Origin: Melampsora larici-populina 98AG31
Taxonomy: Eukaryota; Basidiomycota; Pucciniomycetes; Pucciniales; Melampsoraceae
Length of the DNA stretch: 64,000 bases
Reading direction: 5' to 3'
Assembly (NCBI RefSeq): GCF_000204055.1
Contig: NW_006768779.1
Location: 1,537,620-1,601,619, forward strand
Shown piece by piece: positions 1 to 11,800 of this stretch. Position 1 is the stretch's first letter; each line of letters starts with the position of its first letter. Position numbers and translations under genes: made by a program. Under the pieces are notes generated by a model. It saw only the letters and a list, made by a program, of their open reading frames with translations, searched no databases and was not told where the DNA came from.

Positions 1-330
1 TACAAGGATCTGTATTTTTTATCAATTACAAGCCACTGATTTGCATCAAATTAAAACCCTTGTCAATTCTTTGAGACTAAAATGTCTGCGTTGAATCACG
101 AGGAAGCTACTGTCCTGTTCATAGAGATCGGGCAAAGACTAAAAGCAAAAGCTTTGGAGTTGAATATGTAGCCATACTATTACAAGGATCCGTTTTGTTT
201 ATCAATCAGAAGCCACTTGTTCGCATCAAATCGTAAGCCTTGTCAACTCTTTGAGACTAAGATGTCTGCTTTGGATTGCGAAGAGGTTACTACTCTGTTC
301 ATGGAGATCGAGCGAAGACCAAAAGCATTA
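1..330. repeat. Tandem direct duplication, 180-bp period
   Basis: Bases 1 to about 155 and 181 to about 330 are diverged copies of one unit. Both begin TACAAGGATC and share the blocks CTTTGAGACTAA and ATGTCTGC at an offset of about 180 bp. Substitutions and small indels are spread throughout, so the duplication is not recent. Each copy contains a short ATG-initiated frame (MSAL...) that stops after roughly 25 codons. I do not recognise a protein. It may be the edge of a larger repeat that starts outside the window. Confidence 0.75.
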
Positions 331-2588
331 TGACTTGAATGGACGTATTGATAATAGAGACTGAGTGAATGCCCACTATTGCGATGAAGCCATCTCACCT
401 GCACAGCTATTAGGAGAAATGTGAAATCAGAAGTTGACAAGAAAAGTAAGTCTTTCTTTCTCTCTGAGAGCTGTAGCTTGCACTCGCGTTCACCAGTGTC
501 AACACAATTGATCTGGAACGACCTGGACTCATGTTGATCTTCATTATAAGCTTCAGGGTGCCGTAGTAATTAAAAAATCGCACTTTTGCAAAATGTCATC
601 TCTCTATGTTGTGCTTGTCATATATTTGAGAACTTATCTGGTATTTGAGTTTTCTTGTGTGTCTCAATCGCGTGTAGCCCGCAAGCGATTTCGCTGAGCC
701 TGTCAATCTATAGACACGAGGACTTAACTGAACTTGTTTGATTTATTTAAGATAATAAATTACAGAGCTTCCAAGCACAATCAAACCGCTTGGAAAGACG
801 TCATAAGCAGACATACCATCCTTTTCCATGGTGAGTAGATCCAGAGACCAAAAGTAGAGGTTTTTGCGTCTCATCGTCGTCACGAGTTGAAAGGACATAG
901 TGACAATAAACACCAATTAAGGGGTCAATGTCACAAAGGAAATCATCTCATCTGTACGGTAATCCTGGAGGATAGGTGATCTGAAGCAGACAAGACTTGT
1001 AGCACAAGACAGTGTCTCTTGGAAATATGAGGGACTTTGTCCCATATTCACTGTTATCCGAACAGTCATTCGGTTTATTGGTGGTATGTGCTGTGAAACA
1101 ACTTGAATACATGGTTATTGTCATGAAATACTTCACGCTGTTGTATTACTATCAATTGAAAAATTGCATCTGTAAATAACATTACCACTCTATGCCATAC
1201 TTTTGTACTTTCAGATACCTAAAAGGTCGTTTTGCAGGAGCGTTTGTACCAATGAGAGAATAAAAGCAAATGGACGTCGAGAATTTGATATTTCATTTGG
1301 AATGATATACGCATCTAAAGATAAATTGAAAGGCATTCCTTCACCACCAGGACATTTGGCGTAGAAATCTTGCTTGTCCATAATTGAACAAGCAAGGATA
1401 GAAAGATTTGCAATTTGAGCCGATTGTATGACAATAAAAGCAATGATACATATAGAGAAGATAGCTTGAATCTAAAAAAACCACCTCGGAAAACTTCTTC
1501 TCTTAAATTGATCAGGTCGAAGAAGGATGAATATATGATGACTCGTTATTGAAATGACACATGAGAAAATTCAGTCAAAAATTTAAGGATATTATCAATT
1601 CAAGGACAAGGGGGAGGTAGAAAGACACACATTGGTTGTTACATATTCATCCAATTGTTCGGTGACTTTGATCAACTCGGATGGTTCTGGATATTCTCGC
1701 AGGCGTGGTTGAAATTGAGTTTGAAGGAAGAATGGATTTTGCGCGTCTATAGAATCTGGAAATCTTGAGAGGCTTGTTTTGGGAGCAGCAAGCAGAAATC
1801 CAGGATAAGAATTTTATGAAACCAGAGTAGAGAGGAAATAGAAAAGTGAAGGACACAGCTGAGAAGATAAGATCGGAAACAGGAACCTTCAACAAAGGAG
1901 CATCTGAAAGAAACTCGAAGTGGCCGAACTTGAACAAAACAAAGTGAAGAGATCAAACCGTTGTAAAATACAATGGAATTCCTATCATTCATCAATACAA
2001 ATTGATCTTTTAAATTGAGCAGAAGTCTTATCGGATATCAGAGAAGGTGATCAAGCTGAAAAGTGTCAAGGATTGAGATGGATTGAAGAATTGTTCATCA
2101 TAAGTTAAGGATGAAGAGAGTGAATTTGTATAAATCTAAACAAGTCAAATACTCTGGGCAACACTCGCGATGATAATCAGTTCAGTCGGCAAAATAAGGC
2201 CTTGAGATACATACAGTGAACAAACAAATATGAAACAATTGGACTTTGTTGAGCAAGTCCCGTGATCACAAAAAAACAGAAGTGACCGCGGCAAGTCTTC
2301 CCCAAATACAGGATTTTTAGCTGATCAGAATATCCTTCAAAGCTGATCGCCCAATCATAAAATTTGTTGACTTCATTTCTTTGGATACAGAACCAAGCTT
2401 TCTCACTACCACCACTTCCAAACCACATTCCATCCAATTTATTCATATCATCTCAACCATACATTAACAGTAGCTTGAATAACACGATCACCTTCTTGTT
2501 TTCACCTCAACCAACCCTTACTAGTGATTTCAAATCACCGTATTTCTCTCGGCTTTTACTCCTCTCTGAATCACTAGTCTCTTGTACG
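331..2588. other. No recognisable gene
   Basis: The stretch holds only short AT-rich ORFs with no family signature. The one notable point is at 498-531, where a segment ending in ACGACCTGGACTCA resembles 18085-18120. The last 150 bases are CT-rich and probably form the promoter and 5' leader of the gene that begins at 2589. Confidence 0.5.
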
Positions 2589-3382
2589 ATGGAATATCTC
2601 CCGTCTCCGCTTTCTGGTGACGCGTATAGTCCTCGTTATCATAAGACTTTCAACACCTCCATTCCCGAGGTTATCAGGCAACAAATTCGGACCAAGTGCT
2701 CAAAACGTTCATCTGCCAGGTCATACCCAGAGTATGTCTTATATTTCTTTGATCTTGATCCACTTCATTCATGGCTGACTTTATGGTTTATCCTGTTCTC
2801 ATCACATAGTCGCAAGTTTCGATCCTTGGGCAAACTCCTTCTCGCAAGACATCCTCATCTGAAGTACAAACTCTTGAAACATGGGAATTGCGCTGGTCTT
2901 GGACCTTCCTCGACTACCGTAACTCTCGCTCCTAGGGTCGCAGGATATCACCCTGTTACTATGTTCTCTCCTCAAACCCGACTCGTCATCGAACGCGCGA
3001 AATATGTTGCACCCGGCTTGAGTTCTCTACTGATCCCACTAGAAGATCTTTCTCCAGAAAAAACAACTCAAATTGAAGAACTCAATCCTCGTATCAAAAG
3101 GAAAATCGGAAAGGAATTTCAAGAGATTCTCGGGATCGAAATGACACCATTGTCAAACAAGACTATATTTCGATTATTAATTCAATTCTTCAGATTTTGG
3201 GTTCAAGATCATCGCTGTAGTACTCAATCGAGGTATGTAATCTTTTATTTTCAATTCATGGAGTGTTGCTTTGTATAGTTCTGACTCTTTATTTTTCAAT
3301 TTGTCAATGTTCTAGGGACTTCATCCGAGAATATCTGCATGATTCAGATGTCCTCTCATTAATGGAGGAATTCGATCTTTAG
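2589..3382 (+). CDS. Hypothetical protein, three exons, about 210 aa
   Basis: The function is not recognised. The model uses ATG 2589 (protein starts MEYLPSPLSG), exon 1 2589-2731, intron GTATGT...ATAG 2732-2809 (78 nt), exon 2 2810-3232, intron GTATGT...CTAG 3233-3315 (83 nt) and exon 3 3316-3382, ending in TAG. Both introns have good rust-like borders and the phases match (total 633 coding nt). The protein is basic in its first half (KCSKRSSARSY, then a Lys/Leu-rich stretch) and ends in an acidic tail (SLMEEFDL). No signal peptide or membrane span is evident. The first intron is a multiple of three and lacks stops, so an unspliced reading is also open. It is one of the few intact, non-transposon gene models here. 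A small rust-specific host gene is the simplest reading. Confidence 0.6.
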
Positions 3383-5432
3383 ATCATATCGTCATTCACT
3401 CAATCACATCTCAATTGGACCCCCTCAATTGACTGCTTCTATTCTTGTTTGTTTTGTCAAAATTTCGGGTATTACTTCATCATGTCTCATTATATATCTA
3501 TATCATCTACTTCACATACTCTCCCTTTCTTTATTATTACAGGATCCTTCCATCCTTGCTTCTCCACTTATGGAAGAGCAAGATGTCTACTCCATATCTC
3601 CTGGTGGTGAAGGAATGCACCAGGATTATAGATGTTTACTCAATCTATCTCCAGATAATGATATCAACTGCTTTATATACACTCCTTGTATTCAAAATCA
3701 TACCTTTATGTAAAACAGCTTCCATCTTCTTTCAACTGCCCTTCACTTATAAATACCTGTATTGGAATTTTATTATCCATTTTGGGTCATCTTTATCAAA
3801 GATTTGTTACGGTATCATAAGTGTCTCTCATTAGTTTGGATATAAATGTTCATACTTGAGTCTCGACAACCTTGTATGTTAAATGGTTTTCCGAGTTAAG
3901 CTTTGTCTGGTTAGGATTCTCCAAGCAATAAACTGGCCCAAGTAAACCCCTATATGAGAAGTTCACTGCCAATAGTGGACGTGTTCTTCCGCGCCCAGAT
4001 GCATATTCATTCCAAGCGCAAATAACACGCTGAGAAGCTATAACCAACCGTGTATCCAAATGAATATGGGTCAATCTCCAAAGTTTTTGGCTGCATATTG
4101 AAATTATTGTGCATTTCAATAATTGTGAGTTCTCCTTCACCATCCATTCGGATCAACGGATCAAATGATGATATCTTCCGTCAGTCACCTACTATTCATA
4201 TCTTTCTCGTTTTGTTTTAACAAAATGGGTAGCAAAATTTGATTCTTGCAGTAGCCCCCAATGGTCATACACTCCGTTTTTTGGATTGCAGTGGACTTTT
4301 TTGGTGTTTCTGCTCCATCAACTATGCAGGACAAAGATGCAGTACAAAAGTGGTCCTCAAATACAAACTTTGGTATATCATGACACGTGCAATTTGCACG
4401 TAGGATCCAAAGCAGAAAAATGATTTTAAATGTAATGCAACAAGTCAATGGATGTCTGATTATATTTTGCAGATGTGGAGCCTTCCAATCATTTACGCCT
4501 TTTGCCATCATATTTACTTGGAGAGACTTGGTGATAGAACCAATCGATGATTGAGCAGATCAAATTGATATTTCTAGTAGTAAGGTCTTGAAGAAAGATA
4601 ACGGTCAAGTAAGACAAAGAAGGTACTTAACACTTGTCTCACACTTTGTAGCAGACAACAAAAAGAAGTGCAAAAAAATGATAAGCAGAAGTGTATTGAG
4701 ACATTTTCCAATGAATGCTTATCCTGGGTTTCCTATTCAGACTCTCTATATACAAATGGATTCAAATAACAAGGAGGACAAGAAGGACACGGGGTGTTGA
4801 ACTTGTACTACCAATTCAAGAATGCCGTGATCAATTTGTAAGGTAGATGTAGGAATACCATGTCAACATGTGCTTGGGGATAGCTTGGTCAAGGGTCAGC
4901 AAGAATAAGCATTTAAAGCTGAGCATTCTTGAAAGGCATTCATTTGATTTCAACTCACCTTGGATTTGCAATCTGAGTTTGGAAAAATGCAGTCGGATCA
5001 TGAGTTGTGCTGCATCAGATAGAGTGGTGCACAACAGCCAACCAGGGTTAACTCTACTTTCTTTTGTTTCAGTGGATAAAACAGCAGCAAGTTTGAATTC
5101 AGCTGACCTTCAGTTGCTTGTAAATTTCAAAAAACGTGAAGGCACGACTCAGCTTGACAAAATACCCAATACCCACAAGAAGTGGTCACTCAATACTACT
5201 ACAATGATCCTGAATGGATCTCAGACACCAGTATCTACTAAACAATACTCTGCAGCATCAAATGCCATTGTTCGGATTGATTTGATTCTTTGGACCTCGG
5301 GGTTTAAAACAAGGTCCAAGCAATAGTGATTGGATGAAATCTTCTATAAACAATGGAGGCATCTTCCTTGTCCCAATGGATGAAGGCTGCAAAGTGACCT
5401 CACATCCTGATCATGATTAATCCAATGATCCA
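3383..5432. other. No recognisable gene
   Basis: Several ORFs of 65-150 codons occur on both strands, but none shows a known motif and they conflict with each other in frame. The part nearest the Harbinger remnant at 5433 may be its decayed upstream half. I could not find the expected N-terminal Harbinger motifs there. Confidence 0.4.
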
Positions 5433-5747
5433 ATGCGCACACTGATGTCTTTGAACTTCCATTCAATAAAGACATTTGCTCAGATACAAGAAGCGTTTCA
5501 AAAGGATGTGGAGCGAGCTTTTGGTGTTTTACAAGGGCGCTGGCACATCATCCGAGGGCCTGCACAAGGATGGTGCAAGTCCGACTTAATCAATACCATG
5601 ATAGCGTGCATTATACTGCACAACATGATAATTGAAGATGAGCGGGATAAAGATCAACACACGATCTGGAATATTTTCCGTCAAGACTGCAAAGCTTGTC
5701 CGCAAGGACCACCAGTATCTGAAAACTCTCGCAATGATTATCTTTGA
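5433..5747 (+). pseudogene. PIF/Harbinger transposase fragment (DDE_Tnp_4 C-terminus)
   Basis: The translation carries the hallmark end of Harbinger nucleases: a QIQEAFQKDVERAFGVLQG block, then RWHIIRGPA, then a hydrophobic helix with CIILHNMIIEDER. In the family this lies just after the last catalytic residue and identifies PIF/Harbinger transposases. The rest of the protein (HTH, first two catalytic Asp residues) cannot be found upstream, so this is a truncated relic. Its partner family, a Myb/SANT-NAM protein, is found as a relic on the opposite strand at 7.3-8.0 kb, which fits the two-gene organisation of these elements. Family assignment rests on motif recognition; truncation is seen directly. 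Confidence 0.8.
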
Positions 5748-5936
5748 AGATTTGGTAGAGTTCATTGCTGCCAGATCCACAGCCAATTAGAGACCAGGCA
5801 CAGATTTCCCGGCTTGTTCATTACTATTCTGCATTGTTTTTCACGTTTTCTCACTTTCTGGTCTCAAATTTGGGTCAATTGTCCTTTTGAGACGTCCTTT
5901 ACAGTCTGAACAGCAAGATACTTGTTTTCTTCTTGT

Positions 5937-5965
5937 CGTGCCTCACATAGTTTCAGTGAGGCACG
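5937..5965. repeat. Perfect 10-bp hairpin
   Basis: CGTGCCTCAC (5937-5946) and GTGAGGCACG (5956-5965) are exact inverted repeats around a 9-nt loop. It lies about 190 bp after the Harbinger fragment. It could be a palindromic remnant of an element terminus or a chance hairpin. Confidence 0.6.
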
Positions 5966-7314
5966 GCATCATCCATTCATCTATCATGAGTGTATGATGG
6001 TCATCTACCCCTTACTCCGGATGTCTCTCCCTGCATAGCAAAGAATCAAAAAGGCAGATTTCTGGACCTTTTGATTGTCTCACTATTTGACATCATCGCT
6101 GTCAAACATTCAGTTTTTGGCCTTTTGAAAGTGATTTTATTTGCCCTTCTGTCCAAATTTTGTTGCCCGCATGAACTTTGCAAGGTCAAATCACAGCAAA
6201 GAGCCATGGGTTTTGGGAGTTCTTTTCTGTGAAAGGTCTCGGGTGTGGCAATGCATGTAAGCCACACATGCTCGAATTGTGTATATGCTTGCCCAATTGT
6301 GTCCGCTCTCCTCAGTCAAATAGTTCCTAAAATCCAACTCTATGTGGTTAGTTTGCTTGTTTCTCAGTTGGGGTAGCCATTTTGTAATGATTTTTTGAGC
6401 TCCGGAATCTTACTTGTTTCTGTTCAATCTTTTTAAAGGGAAAGCTTTGCAGCTTGAATTTGATAGAACACAAGATCATCATTCAGGCCAAGGTAAAATT
6501 AATCATTGGACATCTCAAACATTGGGCACGGTTTTAGATAGGTGAGCGAGTGACACTCTGTAGCATGTCACTTGCACTCTAACCGAGTTCCTCTGCAGAT
6601 CCCAGATTCAAAAACCACTCTAGCAGTGGAAAACCTGCTAACGAAGTGCAAAAATCTGGACAAAGTGCGCCTGGTCCTTATTGAAGTCTGATCTTATTGC
6701 TCATGTATGGCAATATTGGGATCAACCCAGATAATTTTGTTTTGGTTTGAAAAATCATCAAAAGATCTAGATGTATCTCATGTTTATTGACTCAGAACTT
6801 AATTCATTGAAAAATTCTAATTTAACTTACACATTGGAGCTGATGATTGATCAAATGGATCAGATATTTGAAGATCGATTGATTCGATTCTATCTTCCTT
6901 TTGTATGAATTGTTTGTTTCTATACTGAATTGTACTGAATCAATCTGATTTTTAACTGATCAAATCTTTACTCCTAATGTCTCTTACAATGATTACTTGT
7001 TTTTAGATCTCCTACTCAAAGAGATCAAGCTCGTATTTCACTCAATCGATTTGGTTTTAAACATTGGATCTGTTGCGTTTGTTTACTCAAATGATCTAGC
7101 TCTATATCTCATTCTCTGATGAGCTTCATAGTTGTTTTCTCATATGGACTTTGTTCATTTTGCATGTCATGTACAAAATGAATGAGAGAGAAATACAACT
7201 TTTCTTACAAAGACTTTCCCTTTCAAATCTGGCCACCAGAGTTTTTGCTAAATGAGCCAAAAAAAATGGATACCTTGAGCACAACTTTAAGAGGAGAAAA
7301 GTGGGGAATGAATC
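5966..7314. other. No recognisable gene
   Basis: The stretch is AT-rich with only short ORFs and no supported exons. It separates the Harbinger transposase fragment from the convergent NAM-like relic and may be the decayed middle of the same element. Confidence 0.4.
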
Positions 7315-7970
7315 TTACCTGGCCTTGTATCGAGCCAGCACATCGCGCTGTTTCATCAAGTAGTACTTGTGACGGTCTCCTTCCATACCTTTAGGATCCT
7401 GTGACATAATCTTGACCTCGGCGAGTTCGCGCAGAGCCGCTGCCTTAGACTCGTTTGCAGCAGCCAGTGCTTGATTGGACTTGTTGATGTCCTCAATTTG
7501 AGAATTGGCAGACAGGCAATCTTCATCACGACTTTTTTGGGCATTCTTTGCAGCTTTTGTGCCTATTGGACGTGTTGAAAGAGAGGTCATAGAGTATTCA
7601 CCCTTGTTGTTCTGGCCTTGGTCCAGTTCAATCACCAATTCATCAGCGGAAGTCAGGTTGGAAGATGGTAGTGCCCGTTTTCAAGGGTTTTTCTTTGACA
7701 ATGTAAGCTTTCCTCCATTGTCTAGTGGTAAGTCCTTCCATTTATTGGAGTTTCTAAGAATCACCCAGCAATGTTCAAAGGTAAATTTGTTGCCGGTCTC
7801 AGCCTGGTATAGATCTTTGGCAAATCAAAGCTGATCAAATAAAGAATGATGAGTATATGTATATTTCATACTCGGAAAGTAACATAACACCCAATATCTT
7901 CAGCAACCTGGCCACTTTGAGCTTGGCGTTCAGCCTGGGCATAGTTGTTTGAAAACTTGGTGACTGCTCA
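7315..7970 (-). pseudogene. Myb/SANT-NAM-associated protein relic (Harbinger accessory type)
   Basis: Read on the minus strand the region gives, in order, a KFSNNYAQAERQAQSG stretch (about 7900-7965), a block with FTFEHCWVILRNSNKW (7740-7800), and a C-terminal part with RPIGTKAAKNAQKSRDED followed by a Lys/Glu/Ala-rich coiled coil ending near 7315. The F-EHCW-IL---KW pattern and the RPIGxKAAK motif are typical of Myb/SANT-like proteins with a NAM-associated C-terminal domain, abundant in rust genomes and related to the second gene of PIF/Harbinger elements. A TGA (7681-7683) interrupts the frame between the SANT-like block and the RPIG block, and the upstream part is fragmentary. It is therefore called a pseudogene, probably of the same element as the transposase relic at 5.4 kb. 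Confidence 0.65.
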
Positions 7971-8160
7971 TATCCAACTCAATCAATCTATCCACCAACC
8001 CACAACTTCATCTCACCAAACCAAACCCGTCTTTCTCCAAGTTAATCATTTAGAAACTTTTCAAAATAATCGTCCCCATAGAAGCTTTCAATCTCTGGCT
8101 TGAACTTCAAACTCAATCACCTTTAAATTCATTCATTCAATATTAATAACAACAAAACCA

Positions 8161-8457
8161 ATGAGCAGATGAGGACAATCAAGAAAATGATATTGAAATC
8201 AAAAATAAAAATCAAATCAACTTTCAAAAATACAGATGAAGCTAGTTTGATTTTATTATCTCATCATTTTGAATTCACATCTAATCGTTGTTTGGAACAG
8301 CAAGCTGAGCTTGAACTACGAATTGCTGAGCTGGAAGCCTCAGGTGTACTGCTGGTAGACTCGAGCTCCAAATCTAAGCTAAGTCAACGTGATTGTGAAC
8401 AAACACCCGGTCCCAATGATCTCAATCCTCTTCCTTCACCTTCATTGCGAGATTCAG
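8161..8457 (+). CDS. Possible exon of a small coiled-coil protein
   Basis: An open frame contains a short helix-forming segment (CLEQQAELELRIAELEASG) and a Ser/Pro-rich end (LPSPSLRDS). It finishes exactly at a plausible splice donor, CAG/GTACTT, at 8457/8458. On the other strand the recognisable Helitron protein ends at this same point. The upstream 200 bases are C/A-rich like a 5' leader. No family is recognised and the downstream exon is not identified, so this may be the surviving end of a host gene disrupted by the Helitron. Confidence 0.3.
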
Positions 8458-8551
8458 GTACTTGGTCATGACCTTTTAAAATGTATTTGAATAAATATTT
8501 TATCGCTCGTATACTTGCCACAACTTCTAGGTTTATGTGACATTCATATTT
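8458..8551 (-). pseudogene. Helitron Rep fragment with the two-tyrosine motif
   Basis: The minus strand encodes YECHINLEVV followed by AIKYLFKYILKGHD. This is the Rep motif 3 region of Helitron RepHel proteins, where the two tyrosines spaced as Y-x-x-K-Y are the proposed nicking residues. It continues in frame from 22722-22771 once the CACTA element and one TTT copy are removed. Homology stops at about 8458. The PIF1-type helicase half that should follow is not found leftward in the window, so the gene is truncated here or its helicase lies elsewhere. Confidence 0.8.
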
Positions 8552-8591
8552 CACTACACCAAAATGAAAATTTACCATGGAGTTTAGAAAA
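8552..8591 (+). repeat. Left terminal inverted repeat of the CACTA element
   Basis: This 40-bp repeat pairs with 22682-22721 at 39 of 40 positions. A GGAGTTTAGAAAA motif at its inner end is repeated in inverted orientation about 30 bp inward (8618-8632), giving a subterminal hairpin. The same arrangement is present at the right end. Confidence 0.9.
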
Positions 8592-8872
8592 TGATTTTTG
8601 CCCAAAAAATATGGTGAATTTTCTAAACTCCTCTGATGAGAAAATGAGAGATGTGATACAGAGAGGCTCTTTTCTACTGTACCCACACGCACATGTCACC
8701 TCATGTAATACCTTGTTAAAATGTGCTCTTATCTGGCAAATACACTGTCAAATACATGCCATAAAAGGTTTCAAATATTCAATTGGTTGTAAACAACAAG
8801 AGGTGATTTTATTTAAAATCTCAAATCTTTCAATAAAACACAAAAGAATCGTCATAACTACATTCCATACAA

Positions 8873-11800
8873 TTAGCGGCTTTGAATGATCATCCCTATT
8901 GTAGGTAGATCTACCCAGCTGCACATCTTGCCCGGTTTGTACATGATCCACGTACATTGGGCAACTACCTCATCAAGCTTTATAATCTTGTTTGTCGTAG
9001 AACTCCACAGTCGCAAAGCGCACTGTACTTCTTCATGACCAGGGAATCTGAAAGGATCACGTTGAGAAGCCGGTAGAGGAGGAAAACAATGTACATGTAA
9101 CCACACATCAGTGATGTTCTTGGATGATACTGAACTTCGAGAATGAGAAAAAATAGAAAACACTCAAGCAAAACCATCAGTATTTTCAGAGTTCTTGAAA
9201 TGTATACAACAGTTGTCTGGATTGTTGGTGAAAGTTGAGACAAATCCATCACCGTGTTTGACACATTTGTGAAATTGTGCTTGAGCTTGTAGAGGAGAGT
9301 AGCCAATTGATTCACTTGTGGGAAGCAAAGCCCAATCATTGGGGCGAAGCCAAATACAGCCTTCATTCTTTGTACCATTCAAGTACTTGATCATTAGGTT
9401 GAGGACAGTATCAGATAGGGGTGAAAGCTTAGAATGAGATAGTTTGTTTGATCGCCGAACCAGTGGCCTGTATAAAGCCTGGATTCTTGAGGTATACTGG
9501 TTGAGAGCATCTGGTAGCTTTCCATCTTCAATGAGAGCTAGAAGATTTGAAGCGCGGCAAAACTGTTTGAGGAAAGTTATTTCGAGCTCGGCTGGATTCG
9601 GAACAAAAAGTTTGAGCAATAGTTGGTTAGCAAATGCTGATTGAATTATTTCAATATCTATAACTTACTTATGTGGTTATTGTGACCTGCTTTCAGTATC
9701 TTGCCCATCAAGCGCTCAAATGGAAAAGACCACCATGCGCGCACCGGCCCAAACCTCTCAAGACAATCAGCAAGGTGGACAGACACATGATGATTTGGGG
9801 CCAATTTACAGTGTTGAAACATCAGTACGGAACTTTCAAGATATTTCCAAACATGATAACGGTAGCCTTTGATGTGAGATGGGCTCATGACGCGCTTGAG
9901 ACCTAAGTTTATAAGTGAAACTAAATGGATGAAATTCTTGAGGAGCAACTTTTTCACATGATCCTGCCCTGACCACATTGGGATAAGTACGAGCGGAAGC
10001 TGGATTGTTATGAGACTTCTCCACTCATCGGCTTTCAGTTTTCCAAAGGTTGCTTTTCCTAAAGCCAGGATTGGACGTTTGATCCAAGTGGGAGTATGTA
10101 TTTTTGGGAGAATGGAATTGATATGGCGAAGGACAGATGCATCAAAGACAATCTCTTCAAGTGGCGGAGCGTGCCATTCTCCTCGCCATCCAGCATCGTC
10201 AAATGGATCAAAATCCGGGTCACTCGAAGATGTGTCATTAGCAAAATCAGTATCATTGAACGCAACATCAGATTCGTCCTGACCCTTTTGAGGGTTTTCA
10301 GCTGGTGATTGATCGTATGGTATTGGCTCTGAGTGCTCAGCTACAAGCCTGAGAAGTTCGGCAGTACTGATGGGTTCGATTTTTTCTTCCTCGTTTTGAA
10401 GGTCTTTCATTGCCCAGAAACAGCAAACATGCCATGAAGCTAGACCTAAAAGTAGATTATGCATTGAATCTACAACATGATATTCAATAATGTTCCAATA
10501 TTCTAATTCTATAAGGACCGAGTAACGGACTCCATGCGTCTTAAATATGCGTTTTCGTTCCTTGACCGTCTTTGCATCACGAGCCTCAAATGCCCATTTG
10601 GTGTGCTGGCACCAGGTACGCGGGGGCCACGTGGTTTCATCGAGATTGTTGATATCTTGCTTAGTGAGGAGGCAAAACGAGCAAAAGAACGTTGCGGTAG
10701 CGCTTGGGAATCCTAGACAGCGATGGAGTGATGGAATATCAGCTACAAAAACCAAGAGTGCAGCTTTGATAAGACGGCCATTCTTGTATTCATGAGTTTG
10801 AGATAGAAGTAACCCAGGTGACCATAGAGCTTGAAGTTCGGTGACAAGTGGTCGCAGAATCCAATTCATTTGCTCTAGAGAAGGTTCACGGGGTCCAGGA
10901 GCAATTCCCACGATGAAGACATTTTCAGGTTGATGACGAAGGTCAGGAGGTAAGCTGAGGCAAACTAATATAACAAAGGTGATTGAGGTGTGATGTCCAC
11001 TTTGTTTGTTACCAAACGGATTTATTGCATCCACAAAAATTGCAAATGTCAAATTACTAGAATCAGCTGTAAACTGCTCTCCATCAGATCCACGAAACTC
11101 TTTCCAAATTCGAGATTGATATATGTCATTTATTTCAGCATTAGGATCATATGGCTTTGATGATTCGGCTGCGGTGATATCAAGGTGTTTCTCAATATGA
11201 GGGCGAGCAAGAAGTCGTGGAAGCCAATCAGAAAGCCTTTGAAAGGCATAAAGCCAAACCGGTTTTTGTTCGCCACGCACATACTTCAAGAGAGGCGCGC
11301 CACAAATCTTTTCTGAGAAATCTGGCTCAAGATCTGCCATTGAAGAAGGCGGAATAGCATTGGTTGGATTGTTTGGATTGACCGGTTTGACAGGATTCAC
11401 AGAATCAGGAGGGCCACCGGGTATAGCTGAGATACAATGATGGCATCGAGATGGCACGCGAGTCTCCGGATACATTGTGAAGCATGAATTACAGCAATTC
11501 ATGTAGGTAAGCATTGGATCAAGTCTCAACCATCCAAATGCCGTGCTGACTGATGCTGGAATTTGATTGATAGTTTTGATCTCTTCGGGAATAAGTTGAT
11601 GGACTTGAGACTTGGTGGGCAATATGCCCCAGGTGCTTGAAACTTTGATTGTGATGCTCTGTACATCAAGAATCCATGTTGTGATTGAATTTGAAGATCT
11701 ACCAAAGATATCGAGAATGGCCGTGGTAAGAGCAACATGAAGAATCAGAGGATTTATCAATCTCATTTCAAAACTATGGAAATGGTCTAGGAGGTGATAA

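Noticed and set aside
3429..3834. Overlapping plus-strand ORFs after the three-exon gene
   Set aside because: Rich in Leu, Tyr and Ile with no motif or splice support; they overlap in two frames and lie in the 3' flank.
6540..6610. tRNA-like or SINE-like segment around AGTGACA...TGTCACT
   Set aside because: Only a small hairpin is present; no A and B boxes with correct spacing.
8980..9378. 132-codon minus-strand frame
   Set aside because: It overlaps the better supported transposase exon in another frame and lacks family motifs.
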